A DNA stretch of 64,000 nucleotides from an uncultured Brachyspira sp. GTDB taxonomy: Bacteria > Spirochaetota > Brachyspiria > Brachyspirales > Brachyspiraceae. Made by a program: the position numbers and the translations under genes. The stretch covers positions 30,412 through 94,411 of the forward strand of contig NZ_CAJTQJ010000007.1 of the NCBI RefSeq assembly GCF_910578695.1. Direction: 5' to 3'. The notes below the pieces were generated by a model. It was not told the origin of the DNA, made no database searches, and saw nothing but the letters and a program-made list of their open reading frames with translations. Shown in pieces: positions 1 through 9,681 of the stretch (position 1 is its first letter; each line of letters opens with the position of its first letter).

Positions 1-2
1 GT

Positions 3-506
3 AAAGAATTATCCTATGCCAGTCTTCAGTATAAAATGAATATTATAAGCACATATAAAATATATGATGCTATCACAAAAGAAGAAGAGGATTATAATAG
101 AAAAATACTTGAAGATAATCTTTATAATGATGATAATGTTACTATAGATACAGTACCTGAAGGCTTAGCATTAAGACTTGGTGAGATTCTTTTTGATACA
201 GATTCATATACTTTAAAGCCTAATGCTAAAAATACTATAGATAATATTATTAAAGCTATAAAAGAAACCTATCCTGACAGAGAAATTATAGTAGAAGGTC
301 ATACAGATAATACAGGAAGAAAAGAGTATAATCAGGAATTATCTGAAAAAAGAGCAAAGTCTGTAGCTGATTATATACTGCCTAATCTTGATCATGATAA
401 ATTATCTTATAAAGGGCTTGCTGATGATGAGCCTATAGCTTCTAATGATAATGCCGACGGAAGAAAAAAGAATAGAAGAGTTGATATTATAATCAAATTG
501 AGATGA
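3..506 (+). CDS. OmpA-family C-terminal peptidoglycan-binding domain protein (5' end outside window)
   Basis: The reading frame is open from base 3 with no stop, and the first internal ATG (base 36) has no ribosome-binding site, so the true start lies before the window and only the C-terminal part is seen. It carries an OmpA/MotB-type domain: GLALRLGEILFDTDSYTL, then IIVEGHTDNTG and the closing block NRRVDIIIK. This fold binds peptidoglycan non-covalently and usually tethers an outer-membrane protein or lipoprotein to the wall in the periplasm. What precedes the domain (barrel, lipoprotein signal or repeats) cannot be seen. Domain identity is secure; the protein's overall class is not. Confidence 0.85.
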   Translation, partial: KELSYASLQYKMNIISTYKIYDAITKEEEDYNRKILEDNLYNDDNVTIDTVPEGLALRLGEILFDTDSYTLKPNAKNTIDNIIKAIKETYPDREIIVEGHTDNTGRKEYNQELSEKRAKSVADYILPNLDHDKLSYKGLADDEPIASNDNADGRKKNRRVDIIIKLR

Positions 507-656
507 TAATACTTTTATATAAAATTCTATAAAGCATATATTTTTTATATTAACTATGCCATTAATAAAACTATTGATAAAATAATTTTTTGTAATATAA
601 TTAATCCTTAAAACAAATAATTCTAATAATAAAATAAATTTAAGGCAATAATAAAT

Positions 657-2693
657 ATGAATCAATTTATAGATGTAGTAAGCTTTGAGATAGAGGCAGG
701 ACATGGAGGGGCTGGAAGCGTAAGTTTTAGAAGAGAGGCACATGTACCTATGGGAGGACCTGACGGAGGAAATGGAGGAGACGGAGGAGATGTTATTGTA
801 AGAGTTGATGCTAGAATAAATAGTTTCGGCAAAATAAAAAGCAGAAAAAAATTTAAAGCAAAAGACGGAGAACAAGGAAAGGCAAGACTTAGCGACGGAA
901 AAAGGGGAGATGATGTTATTATAAGAGTTCCGATAGGTACTGTAATTTATGATGAAGATACTGATAATATATTGGCTGATTTAATTGAAGACGGACAAAG
1001 CTATACTGCAGCAAGAGGAGGAAAAGGAGGAAAGGGAAATAAATTCTATGCTACAGCTGTTAATCAGGCACCAGATTATGCACAGCATGGACTTGAAGGC
1101 GAAAAATTAAATATAAGGCTTGAGGTTAAGCTTATAGCAGATATAGGGCTTGTAGGTATGCCTAATGCAGGAAAGTCAAGTTTGCTTGCAAGACTTACAA
1201 GAGCTAATCCTAAAATAGCATCATATCCTTTTACTACTCTTACCCCGAATTTAGGCGTTTGCTATTTGGATTATGAGAGAAGTTTTGTTATTGCTGATAT
1301 TCCCGGTATTATTGAAGGAGCAAGCAATGGAGCTGGGCTTGGACTTACTTTTTTAAGGCATATTGAAAGAACAGGGGCTTTATGTTTTGTTATAGATTTA
1401 ACTGATGAAGATGCAGCTGATACTTATAAAAAACTTAGAAATGAATTAAAACAGTATAGTAAAGAATTAATAAAGAAAAAGTCTATTATAGTATTAAATA
1501 AAACTGATATGCTTGAAGAAGATGAAATAAAAGAAAAACTAAAAAAAATAGAAAAAGCTGTAAAAAAAGAATATAAAAATAATAAAGAATCTCATTATGA
1601 AGAGCCTGAAATATTTGCTTTATCTGTATTCAGCTTGGACGGAGAACTGCTTGATAAAGTGACAAATGCATTTTATAAGGCAAATGAGGAAAGATATGAT
1701 AATACTGTAAAGCATACAAAAGAACCTTTGCTGCTTAATCAAAATAAATCTAAATTAAAAACTAAAAGGGTGTTCGGTCCTGTTATTTCAAAAAGGCTTG
1801 GAAACTCTTTAGGTATAGATGTGATACCGCATAAAACATGCTCTTATAACTGCATATATTGTCAATTAGGTTCAGAGGAAAATACAAAAACTAATCTTGC
1901 GGATTATTATTCTGCTGATGAGATAATATATGAATTGAAAGAGGCTTTGCTTAATAATAAAAATATTGATTATATAACATTCGCAGGCTCAGGAGAACCT
2001 ACTTTATATAAAAATTTAAAAAAACTTATTTATGAAATAAAGCAGATAACTGATATACCAGTATGCATAATAACAAATGGTTCTTTACTCTATAAACAGG
2101 AAATGCGTTCAAATTTGCTTATGGCGGATTTGGTAATACCCTCTCTTGATGCAGGAAATATTGATACTTTTAAACTTATAGATCAGCCTGACAAAGAAAT
2201 AGATTTTGACAGTATGGTTAATGGGCTTATAGAGTTTAGAAGGGTTTTTAAAGGCGAATATTGGCTTGAAATATTTTTACTAAAAGGAATTAATGACAGC
2301 GAAGAAGAGCTTGATGATATAATAAAAATAGCCAAACAGATAAAACCCGATATGATACAGCTTGTTACAGCTACAAGAAGAACCTCTGATAATAAGGCTT
2401 TAGCATTAAATGATGAAGAAATGAAAAAAGCTAAAAAATATTTTGAGTTAAAATGCAGCATTAAAATAGATATTCCTAGCGTATCTGAAAATGCTAAAGG
2501 AAATACAAAAAAAATAACTGAAGAAGATATAATAAATTTTTTGATAAGACAGCCTGATACAATTCGTATGATATCAATTAGTTTTAATGAAGATGAAAGA
2601 AGAGTAAATGAATTATTAAAAAAATTAGTTGAAAGCGGAAAATTGAGAGAAGAGGTAGTTAATGGAGTATTATCTTATGCTGTTAATATTTAA
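657..2693 (+). CDS. obg: Obg-family GTPase fused to a radical SAM protein
   Basis: Single uninterrupted 678-residue frame. Residues 1-157 are the glycine-rich Obg fold (GGPDGGNGGDGGD); 158-345 are the G domain with G1 GMPNAGKSS (167-175), G3 DIPG (214-217) and G4 NKTD (281-284). Obg acts in 50S ribosome assembly and stress control. From about residue 371 the protein becomes a COG0731-type radical SAM enzyme: VFGPVISKRLGNSLG, then the 4Fe-4S motif C395-x3-C399-x2-C402, and FAGSGEPTLY. The last ~60 residues look like a small winged helix, usual for that family. The normal Obg OCT domain is absent and the radical SAM unit sits in its place. No internal Met lies near the junction. RBS: AAGG about 11 bases upstream. 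The substrate of the radical SAM part is unknown. Confidence 0.9.
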   Translation: MNQFIDVVSFEIEAGHGGAGSVSFRREAHVPMGGPDGGNGGDGGDVIVRVDARINSFGKIKSRKKFKAKDGEQGKARLSDGKRGDDVIIRVPIGTVIYDEDTDNILADLIEDGQSYTAARGGKGGKGNKFYATAVNQAPDYAQHGLEGEKLNIRLEVKLIADIGLVGMPNAGKSSLLARLTRANPKIASYPFTTLTPNLGVCYLDYERSFVIADIPGIIEGASNGAGLGLTFLRHIERTGALCFVIDLTDEDAADTYKKLRNELKQYSKELIKKKSIIVLNKTDMLEEDEIKEKLKKIEKAVKKEYKNNKESHYEEPEIFALSVFSLDGELLDKVTNAFYKANEERYDNTVKHTKEPLLLNQNKSKLKTKRVFGPVISKRLGNSLGIDVIPHKTCSYNCIYCQLGSEENTKTNLADYYSADEIIYELKEALLNNKNIDYITFAGSGEPTLYKNLKKLIYEIKQITDIPVCIITNGSLLYKQEMRSNLLMADLVIPSLDAGNIDTFKLIDQPDKEIDFDSMVNGLIEFRRVFKGEYWLEIFLLKGINDSEEELDDIIKIAKQIKPDMIQLVTATRRTSDNKALALNDEEMKKAKKYFELKCSIKIDIPSVSENAKGNTKKITEEDIINFLIRQPDTIRMISISFNEDERRVNELLKKLVESGKLREEVVNGVLSYAVNI

Positions 2694-2855
2694 AAAAAAA
2701 TTAATTAAGCTATGATATTATGTTTAAGGTTTTTGTATATTTAAAAAAATTGTATATAATAAAAAAGAGTGATAACACTATATATAAGTTATTAGTATTT
2801 ATGAAATAAAAAAATTAATAATAGAAAATAAAAAATTAATAATAGGATAAATATT

Positions 2856-3413
2856 ATGTCAAATAAAATTGCTGTTCTTTATAAAAGTAAATACGGTGCT
2901 GCAAGAACCTATGCTAAATGGATAGCTGATAAACTTCACGGGGATCTTTATGGTATTGATAATGTATCTTTTCAGAATTTAGATACTTATGATTTTATTG
3001 TTTTTGCGGGTGCTTTGTATGCAGGAAAACTCTCATCTGTTAAAGGAATTAAAAAATTTTATAATAAATTAAAAGGCAGAAAGAATCTGTATTGTGTTGT
3101 AGTGGGTATTACCAATCCTGAACATAAAGAGATTTATGATAATGCTGTTAATCAAAATTTCAAATCTGATGAAAAAGATAATATGAAATTTTATTTTTTA
3201 AGAGGAAGTATAGATTTTGATAAATTAAAACTTCATCATGCATTAATGATGTATATGCTAAGCAGAATAATATCTAAAAAAGCAGTAAAAACAGAAGATG
3301 AAAAAATATTATTAGAAAATTACGGCAAAAAAATAGATTTTCTTAATAAGAGTTCTGTAGAAGAAATAGTGCTTGATATAAAAAATAAAATTAAAGAAAA
3401 AAATAATTCATAA
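2856..3413 (+). CDS. Flavodoxin-domain protein (HemG-like family)
   Basis: 185 residues. The N-terminus AVLYKSKYGAARTYAKWIA is a flavodoxin FMN-phosphate loop, and IVFAGALYAGKLS matches the second FMN-contact loop seen in the Flavodoxin_5/HemG-like group. Such proteins bind FMN and shuttle electrons in the cytoplasm; HemG itself oxidises protoporphyrinogen, but nothing here shows haem synthesis, so I do not assign that role. No signal peptide or transmembrane segment. AGGA lies about nine bases before the ATG. The C-terminal 40 residues are lysine-rich and predicted helical. It stands alone between the Obg fusion and a convergent transporter gene. Confidence 0.75.
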   Translation: MSNKIAVLYKSKYGAARTYAKWIADKLHGDLYGIDNVSFQNLDTYDFIVFAGALYAGKLSSVKGIKKFYNKLKGRKNLYCVVVGITNPEHKEIYDNAVNQNFKSDEKDNMKFYFLRGSIDFDKLKLHHALMMYMLSRIISKKAVKTEDEKILLENYGKKIDFLNKSSVEEIVLDIKNKIKEKNNS

Positions 3414-3527
3414 TTTTTAAATGCTTAAAAATATAATTATATAATCTATCATGAGACTTTAGAATACAGCTTCTGATAAAAAAAATCTTTATTTAAAACA
3501 ATACTAAAAAATATGTATTAATAAAAC

Positions 3528-4469
3528 TTAATTGATTTTTTTATTTTTATTGTTTTTTATTTTTTCTGATATTTTATCGCCTATACTGCTGTATATTATT
3601 CCAATAAGCATTAATATTCCTCCCAATACCTGAAACAATAATAATTTTTCATTTAATAATATAACCGCTTGTAAAGATGAAAAAAATGGTACGGAATCAT
3701 ATATTATAGAACCTTTTATAGCTCCTATTTTAGAAACGGCTATATTCCATAATATAAATCCTAATGCAGACGGAAATATTCCTATATATACAAGTATTAA
3801 AGCAGATGAAGTATTCAAAGTATTTACATTATTTAATATATACATAAATATCATCACTGTCATTAATGGTATAAATCCTATAATAACCATAATATAAAAG
3901 AAAATATGATGAGGTATTTCTTTGGGCTTTATTCGTAGAATTAATGTATATACAGAAAATATTATAACACCGAAAAGCATATAAATATCTCCTACAGTAA
4001 ACTGCATTTTCATTAGAACTTCTATGCTTCCTTTAGTTATTAAAATTACAACCCCTATTATAACCAATAATAAGCCTATTTTCTGATATATAGTTAATTT
4101 AGTTTTCCATACTACTCTGCTTATCAATGCTGTTACAACAGGTGATAAAGATGCAAGCAAAGACATATTTACAGCATTACTTGTATGTGCTGCCATATAT
4201 ACAAATGTATTAAATAAAGTTACGCTAAGTATTGACATTATTATTATTTTTATACGCATTCCCTTTATATATTTTATATTTTCAGGAAGTTTTTTTATAC
4301 AAAATGGGGTTAATACTATTAGCGTAACAAGCCATCTATAAAATGAGATTTCTATAGGCATTAAATTTGTAAGATATTTTGCAGCTATAAAGTTGGTGCT
4401 CCATATAATAACTGCTAATATGGCAAATAAATAACCTAAATTATTATTTGATTTATTATTATCTGACAT
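3528..4469 (-). CDS. EamA/DMT-superfamily transporter
   Basis: 313 residues with about ten hydrophobic helices arranged as two EamA repeats, beginning GYLFAILAVIIWSTNFIAAKYL. The tryptophan-serine-x-asparagine pattern at the end of TM1 and the LNEKLLLFQVLGGILMLIGI segment near the end are typical of drug/metabolite exporters of the inner membrane (RhaT/YdcZ/EamA group). Length matches the family. The substrate (amino acid, nucleotide sugar or other metabolite) cannot be told from sequence. The C-terminus is a short lysine/asparagine-rich cytoplasmic tail. Convergent with the flavodoxin-like gene. Confidence 0.85.
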   Translation of the reverse strand: MSDNNKSNNNLGYLFAILAVIIWSTNFIAAKYLTNLMPIEISFYRWLVTLIVLTPFCIKKLPENIKYIKGMRIKIIIMSILSVTLFNTFVYMAAHTSNAVNMSLLASLSPVVTALISRVVWKTKLTIYQKIGLLLVIIGVVILITKGSIEVLMKMQFTVGDIYMLFGVIIFSVYTLILRIKPKEIPHHIFFYIMVIIGFIPLMTVMIFMYILNNVNTLNTSSALILVYIGIFPSALGFILWNIAVSKIGAIKGSIIYDSVPFFSSLQAVILLNEKLLLFQVLGGILMLIGIIYSSIGDKISEKIKNNKNKKIN

Positions 4470-4812
4470 AAAAAGTCCGTAAATTAAAAAAATTAATCAG
4501 TGTATTATACTATTATAAAATTATTTTTTTGCAATTATTTTTTACTATATAATATATTATCAAATGCCTTCAAACTTTAATAAATGCATTATCATATTAG
4601 AGTTTATTAAAAAAAGAAAATATAATTTAATATGTTTATTTTGTATATAGTTTTATAATAATTAAAAAAAACATATATTTAAAAATTTTATATTTTAGAG
4701 CATATAATTATTATAGACTAATATTATTATAAATATTGTTTCTTTAATAATATATAATAAAAATAATATATACTATGCATTAATAATATAATATGCCTTA
4801 TTAAAATATTAA
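4470..4812. other. Non-coding AT-rich spacer
   Basis: This 343-base stretch lies upstream of the DMT transporter and downstream of the HAD phosphatase, both on the minus strand. It is almost pure A/T with no open frame of note. The only signal I see is a minus-strand TATAAT at 4504-4509, about 35 bases before the transporter start, with a TTGCAA further upstream at a long 19-base spacing. No stable GC-containing hairpin, RNA gene or repeat is evident. Confidence 0.5.
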
Positions 4813-5583
4813 TTATAATTTATCAACATTTATTTCTTTAACAGAATTAAATACATAATTAGGGCGGTATGGAAATTCTTCTATCATATCTTTAGTGGTA
4901 ACCCCTGAAAGTACAAGAGCTGTTTTCATACCTGCACCAAGTCCTCCTAATATATCAGTATCCATTCTGTCGCCTACCATTAATGTATTTTCACTATGAG
5001 CATTAATTTGATTTTTTGCTATTGACATCATAATAGGATTAGGCTTTCCTACTATATACGGTTTTTTACCTGTTGCATATTCTATAGCAGCAAGTATAGG
5101 ACCTACTGCAGGCACCAATTCGCCATTGGGAGCAGGATCTACTATATCAGGATTGCATCCTATAAATCTTGCCCCTTTATTAATAAGATGAATAGCTTTT
5201 TGAAGCATATCAAAATTAAATGCATTAGTTTTTCCAACTACAACATAATCAGGATTAACATCATTGATACTATATCCTACATTATATAATTCGCTTACAA
5301 GTCCGCCTGTGCCTATAACATAAGCTGTTCCGTTTGCAAGCTGTCTTTGTAAGAATATAGCAGTTGCTTGTGCTGCTGTGAAAAAATGTTTTTCTTGTAA
5401 GCCATTAACTCCTAATGATTCTAATTTTCTTTTTAAATCTATTGGAGTTTGTTCTGCATTATTAGTTAAAAATAAAAAAGGCACATTCTTATATAAAAGC
5501 ATTCTTATAAAATCTTCTGCACCATCTATTAAATTATTCCCTCTGTATATTACTCCATCCATATCTGATATTATACTAATCAT
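4813..5583 (-). CDS. HAD-IIA family sugar-phosphatase (NagD-like)
   Basis: 256 residues. HAD motif I is DMDGVIYRGN at residues 8-17, motif II lies in FLFLTNNAEQTP, and motif IV is VGDRMDTDILGGLGAGM with the two Asp residues that bind Mg2+. The C2 cap between motifs II and III (residues about 75-180) fits the IIA subclass, which includes NagD and phosphoglycolate/p-nitrophenyl phosphatases. These are cytosolic Mg2+-dependent phosphomonoesterases of broad specificity. A GGAGAG ribosome-binding site lies eight bases upstream of the ATG. The physiological substrate is unknown. Confidence 0.88.
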   Translation of the reverse strand: MISIISDMDGVIYRGNNLIDGAEDFIRMLLYKNVPFLFLTNNAEQTPIDLKRKLESLGVNGLQEKHFFTAAQATAIFLQRQLANGTAYVIGTGGLVSELYNVGYSINDVNPDYVVVGKTNAFNFDMLQKAIHLINKGARFIGCNPDIVDPAPNGELVPAVGPILAAIEYATGKKPYIVGKPNPIMMSIAKNQINAHSENTLMVGDRMDTDILGGLGAGMKTALVLSGVTTKDMIEEFPYRPNYVFNSVKEINVDKL

Positions 5584-5859
5584 TGATTTCTCTCCATTTT
5601 TATATTAAATAAGTATAATAAAAATAGTAAAATTTTTTATAAAAAATAAAACTAAATTTTATACTATATTTTTACTGTCTAAAATTAATATTAATTTTTA
5701 ACCTATAAATTGTATAAATATAAAATAAAAAGTCAATTAGAATTTTATATTTTATTTGTATTAAATGTAGCGTAATATATAATACTTGTAAAAAAAATTA
5801 TTTTATTTATAATATACAGCAAGTAAACATATTTTATTAGTATAGATTATGGGAGTATT

Positions 5860-7797
5860 ATGTTAAAAAAAGCGGTTTATATTTCTATATTATTTATTGT
5901 ATTAATTTGTTCAAGCTGCAGTAAAAATGAATCATCAAATAATGATTTAAATATCAATAATGATTATAACATAAATATTCAAAATGAAGATAATGTTTCA
6001 TTTGATATGAAATATGTATATAAATCTGTAAGAGTTGATAAAATTAATTTCAGCAATGCTTTGATTAGTTATTATCATGATATAAATTACAGCAATATAA
6101 TAAATAGAAACAAAGATTTTCTTAATAAAAAACTTGTAGGAGATAATGATATAAAAAAATATGCTGTGGATTATATATCTAATACATATCATAATCCTTA
6201 TAATGATAGTGTATCTAAAGGAGATTTATATGACGGAGATTTGTCGCATTATTATGCTTCTGAATATAATTATGTTGAACAGAACCTAGCATTGAAAAAA
6301 GCAAGAGAACTTCTTTTAAGTATAAATAATAAAGATGCTGATATTTATTTAGCTTTATTTTTATCATATATGGCTTCGGATTCTTTGTATAATTTTTATG
6401 AAATACAGAATTATTTGAAAGAGTGGAGAAAATTAGATTCTACTAATATTAATATGATGATAGGGATTGTAAATGAAGGCAATAATATAAATGAAATATA
6501 CTCTAATAGTATGAAGCTTATAAATTATATAATAGAAGCTCCTTCAAATTTAGGGGCAGAGCAGCTGATTGCCGATGCTTATCAGAATGGATTTTTAAAA
6601 TATATATCAAAAAGTACAGGGTATTTGGATATTTATAATGAAAATAATTATAATTTATCTTCTATATTATATGACAGCGACGCTCATAAATCTTATTTTG
6701 CTGTTATAAGGGATATAGTAAATACTAATATAATGAATAAGTATATCAGAACATACAGCAAAGAAAATTTAAGCAGAGATAAAATGAAGCTTCCTGTATA
6801 TTATCAAAATTTTTATTATATTGATAATACATATCCGAATGAAAAATATGATGAGTTTTCTGAGTTATATTTTTTAGAGTTCAATAAAAATACATTTGTT
6901 TATTCTATTTATGAAAATAAACTTAAAGAAATATATTATTTTAATCCTTCATTTATAGAAAATACTAGATATGCTTCTTTTGAAACAGAAGAAATATTTA
7001 ATTTTCGTCTTGGAGATGATTCTAAATTAGAAAAAGCTAAAACCTCTAATGTAAAAGATATTGCTGATGATTCTCAGTTTATTTTAAATGGCAAATTTAA
7101 TATGGATAAATATACATCTTATTTAAATGAAATATTATCATTTCCAATATATAAGCCTGAATTTTTCTTATGCGATATAAATAATGACGGTAAAGATGAA
7201 ATAATGCTTAGAGGAAGTTATGATAATTCAATAGGCGGCGGAGGAAAGGCATCATATACTTTGGTTTTGAAAGATAATTTAGAATTAGATTTAGAAAGCA
7301 CTATAGCCAAATCTATAAACGGAAGCAGCAAACAGGGACTTAATAATTTTCAAATACTATATTCAGAAAATGGAAAAAATAAAATACTTCTTGTAAATCC
7401 AATAGCAAATACTGCTCAGGATATATTTTCTGAGAATGATATTGTTAATGTTGATGAGTTTAAATATAAAAATTATACTTTCAAGCCTAAATTAATATGG
7501 AAAGGCAGTATTGTAAATGGTGTTCCGCAAGGGGCATTAAAAATGGATGCAGGTTTTGATATGAATAAAGTAAAAAGCGATTCTGATATAGCTATAGTAT
7601 CGGATAAAACTTTGAGGGCGGCAGATAAATTAATAAGCGATATATATTATAGAGATAGAGAAAAACTTAATGAAGAAGATGAAAAAGAAAAACTTTTAGA
7701 AAGTAAAAGGGCTGAAATAAAGGCTATTCAAGATGAGTACGGCGATATAGTAAATATAGAAAATGAAATGCTTAATATATTAGGTTTAGATAATTAA
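5860..7797 (+). CDS. Large lipoprotein of unknown function
   Basis: 645 residues. A lysine-start signal peptide ends in LICSSC, so Cys20 is the probable lipidated residue and the mature protein is membrane-anchored outside the cytoplasm. The first ~45 mature residues are Asn/Ser/Asp-rich linker. Around residues 434-446 there is CDINNDGKDEI, an FG-GAP/VCBS-like DxNxDGxxE calcium-loop motif, followed by a beta-rich segment; the C-terminus is a charged helix rich in Glu and Lys. I do not recognise a family. Strong GGGAG before the ATG. The next gene starts two bases after the stop, so they are probably translated together. Confidence 0.75.
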   Translation: MLKKAVYISILFIVLICSSCSKNESSNNDLNINNDYNINIQNEDNVSFDMKYVYKSVRVDKINFSNALISYYHDINYSNIINRNKDFLNKKLVGDNDIKKYAVDYISNTYHNPYNDSVSKGDLYDGDLSHYYASEYNYVEQNLALKKARELLLSINNKDADIYLALFLSYMASDSLYNFYEIQNYLKEWRKLDSTNINMMIGIVNEGNNINEIYSNSMKLINYIIEAPSNLGAEQLIADAYQNGFLKYISKSTGYLDIYNENNYNLSSILYDSDAHKSYFAVIRDIVNTNIMNKYIRTYSKENLSRDKMKLPVYYQNFYYIDNTYPNEKYDEFSELYFLEFNKNTFVYSIYENKLKEIYYFNPSFIENTRYASFETEEIFNFRLGDDSKLEKAKTSNVKDIADDSQFILNGKFNMDKYTSYLNEILSFPIYKPEFFLCDINNDGKDEIMLRGSYDNSIGGGGKASYTLVLKDNLELDLESTIAKSINGSSKQGLNNFQILYSENGKNKILLVNPIANTAQDIFSENDIVNVDEFKYKNYTFKPKLIWKGSIVNGVPQGALKMDAGFDMNKVKSDSDIAIVSDKTLRAADKLISDIYYRDREKLNEEDEKEKLLESKRAEIKAIQDEYGDIVNIENEMLNILGLDN

Positions 7798-7799
7798 TA

Positions 7800-8924
7800 G
7801 TGAATAATATAAATATAGATACTCCTTTTTATAAAAAATTTAATGCTATTATAGGAATTAGTTTTATATTATTAGTTTCTGCTGTATATGTTACTTTTAT
7901 ATTTAATATTAGCATTATGCCTTTAAATACTAATATAGATTTAAATATTTTAGAAAATATCATTACAGAAAAATTTATTTATTATATAAAAATATTTTTT
8001 TCTTTGATAATTCCTTTATCATTTTTTATATTCTCATTTCTTTTTGTATTAAATCCTATTAGTGTAAAATCTATGCTGATATCATTTATATTAATTTTTT
8101 TAACAGCATTTTATTTATATAATATTTCTTATGATTTATTAATTAATGTATTTGAAGATATAAATATTTTGATTAAACTTATAATTAATATTGTATCAGC
8201 AAATTTTATTATGCTTTTTATAGTTGGTATGTCGTATATTAAATATGATATTAAGAAATTTACAAAATTATATGATTTTTATACTATGATTGCTGAAATT
8301 ATAATATGGAGTTTTTTAATATTTTTTATAATTTTAGTTATAGTATTTTCTATAGCTTTTTTATTAAATTTGAATGATAAAAGAATTTTTAAATATTTAA
8401 TAAGAAATGATATGAAAAATTTAAAAATAGCTTTATCTATTTTGGCGGTATTTAAAATTTCTTTAATTTATTTTTCTTATATAATGTATAATAAAATGAT
8501 TAATACCAAATTATCTATAAGTATTTCAAGAACTATCTCTTTAATTATAAGTGCTTTATCCATTGCTGTTATGGTTTTTAGTTTTAAATATAATCAGTAT
8601 ATTAAATTTTTTATTTTATTTTATTTACTGTTCATTATGTTTTTTATATTTAATATGTTTTTATTTAGAATAGATAAAAAATATAATAAGACAGAGTATA
8701 TCATATATATAATTTCAAATATATCAGGCTTTTTATTTTCTATATTTTTATTGTATATATGTATTAATAGATTTTTTTATCATTATTTTATTATATTTGA
8801 TATTATTATAATTTTTAATTTTTTATATAATATATTAATAACTATATTAAAAAGGTATATAAAGTTCATATTTTTATACAATTATGTATATATAGTTCTC
8901 TTTATTATATTGTTATTTTATTGA
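7800..8924 (+). CDS. Polytopic membrane protein, unknown function
   Basis: 374 residues beginning at a GTG codon placed two bases after the stop of the preceding lipoprotein gene, implying translational coupling (no good ribosome-binding site is seen). The protein is extremely hydrophobic (Ile, Phe, Leu, Tyr) with about ten predicted transmembrane helices and very short loops, ending in a hydrophobic tail. No catalytic motif or known transporter signature is visible. The coupled arrangement suggests that the lipoprotein and this inner-membrane protein form one unit, but that is inference. Alternative starts further in are possible. Confidence 0.65.
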   Translation: MNNINIDTPFYKKFNAIIGISFILLVSAVYVTFIFNISIMPLNTNIDLNILENIITEKFIYYIKIFFSLIIPLSFFIFSFLFVLNPISVKSMLISFILIFLTAFYLYNISYDLLINVFEDINILIKLIINIVSANFIMLFIVGMSYIKYDIKKFTKLYDFYTMIAEIIIWSFLIFFIILVIVFSIAFLLNLNDKRIFKYLIRNDMKNLKIALSILAVFKISLIYFSYIMYNKMINTKLSISISRTISLIISALSIAVMVFSFKYNQYIKFFILFYLLFIMFFIFNMFLFRIDKKYNKTEYIIYIISNISGFLFSIFLLYICINRFFYHYFIIFDIIIIFNFLYNILITILKRYIKFIFLYNYVYIVLFIILLFY

Positions 8925-8986
8925 CTTTATTTTATATTTTAATATACTTTAAATATATAATATAAAAATTTATAGTAGGGTTTGTT

Positions 8987-9673
8987 TTGAGAAAGAGAAT
9001 ATTTTTTATAAGTATATTAATTTTAATTGCTTCTCTCAATTTAAATGCAGTTAATTTGTCATTGGGTTTTACAAGCCAGTTTGCAATTAGCGGTACTACT
9101 ACAAATTCATCAAAAATATTTCCTGCTAATTTTAGAGATTTTGATGTAGGATTTAATTTTTCAATAGGCATTAATCAGCCTATATCATATTCTATGTCTT
9201 TTTCTATATTAGCTGATTTAGGATATTATCATGATTCTTATGGTTTAAAATATAATATAGAAGGTAAAAGGGCTATAGAAGAATATCAATTTGATAGTTT
9301 TTTAATAGGAGGATACGGAAGATTTAATTTCGGTTTTTTATCTTTAGGAGCAGGAGGCGGAGTTAAGATTCCTGTATCAGCTTCATATAAAATAGATAAG
9401 CCAAGCCTATATAGAAGCTATATGTTGACTTTTGGAGATTTAAATGATATATTTGAGAAAGTGTTTATATCTTATTTAAGATTTTCTATTGATTTTAGTA
9501 TTTTTAATTATTTTCTTATTGGTGTATATGTTAATTATGATTTTCCTATACATTTTCAAGATAATAATTATATGAGTGATATTTTAATCAATAAATCTTC
9601 TATAAGCAGTTTAGATATAGGTATTCAATTTGGATATTATATTAATTTGAATATTGATAAAAATTATTATTAG
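8987..9673 (+). CDS. Outer-membrane beta-barrel-type protein, paralogue 1
   Basis: 228 residues from a TTG start that has TAGGG seven bases upstream. Residues 1-20 form a cleavable signal peptide (MRKRIFFISILILIASLNLNA). The mature part shows alternating hydrophobic strands with Gly and Tyr, typical of small outer-membrane barrels, and ends in aromatic residues. It is clearly related to the next gene: both have DFRDFD, a Y-x-LKYNI-G motif and FGFLSLGAGGGVKIPV-type segments. Nine bases separate the two genes. Function unknown; surface or structural role is inferred from architecture only. Confidence 0.72.
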   Translation: MRKRIFFISILILIASLNLNAVNLSLGFTSQFAISGTTTNSSKIFPANFRDFDVGFNFSIGINQPISYSMSFSILADLGYYHDSYGLKYNIEGKRAIEEYQFDSFLIGGYGRFNFGFLSLGAGGGVKIPVSASYKIDKPSLYRSYMLTFGDLNDIFEKVFISYLRFSIDFSIFNYFLIGVYVNYDFPIHFQDNNYMSDILINKSSISSLDIGIQFGYYINLNIDKNYY

Positions 9674-9681
9674 GAGCTAAT

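Noticed and set aside
402..875. Minus-strand open frame across the OmpA end and the obg start
   Set aside because: Lies antisense to two well-supported genes, has no ribosome site and no recognisable domain; a shadow frame.
1735..1790. Possible frameshift or sequencing error joining obg and the radical SAM gene
   Set aside because: The frame passes through a normal Lys/Asn-rich linker with no stop or missing start, and both domains are complete; a real fusion is the simpler reading, though comparison with relatives is needed.
2856..3413. Assignment as protoporphyrinogen oxidase HemG
   Set aside because: Only the flavodoxin fold is evident; no haem-synthesis neighbours and no specific HemG insertion could be confirmed.
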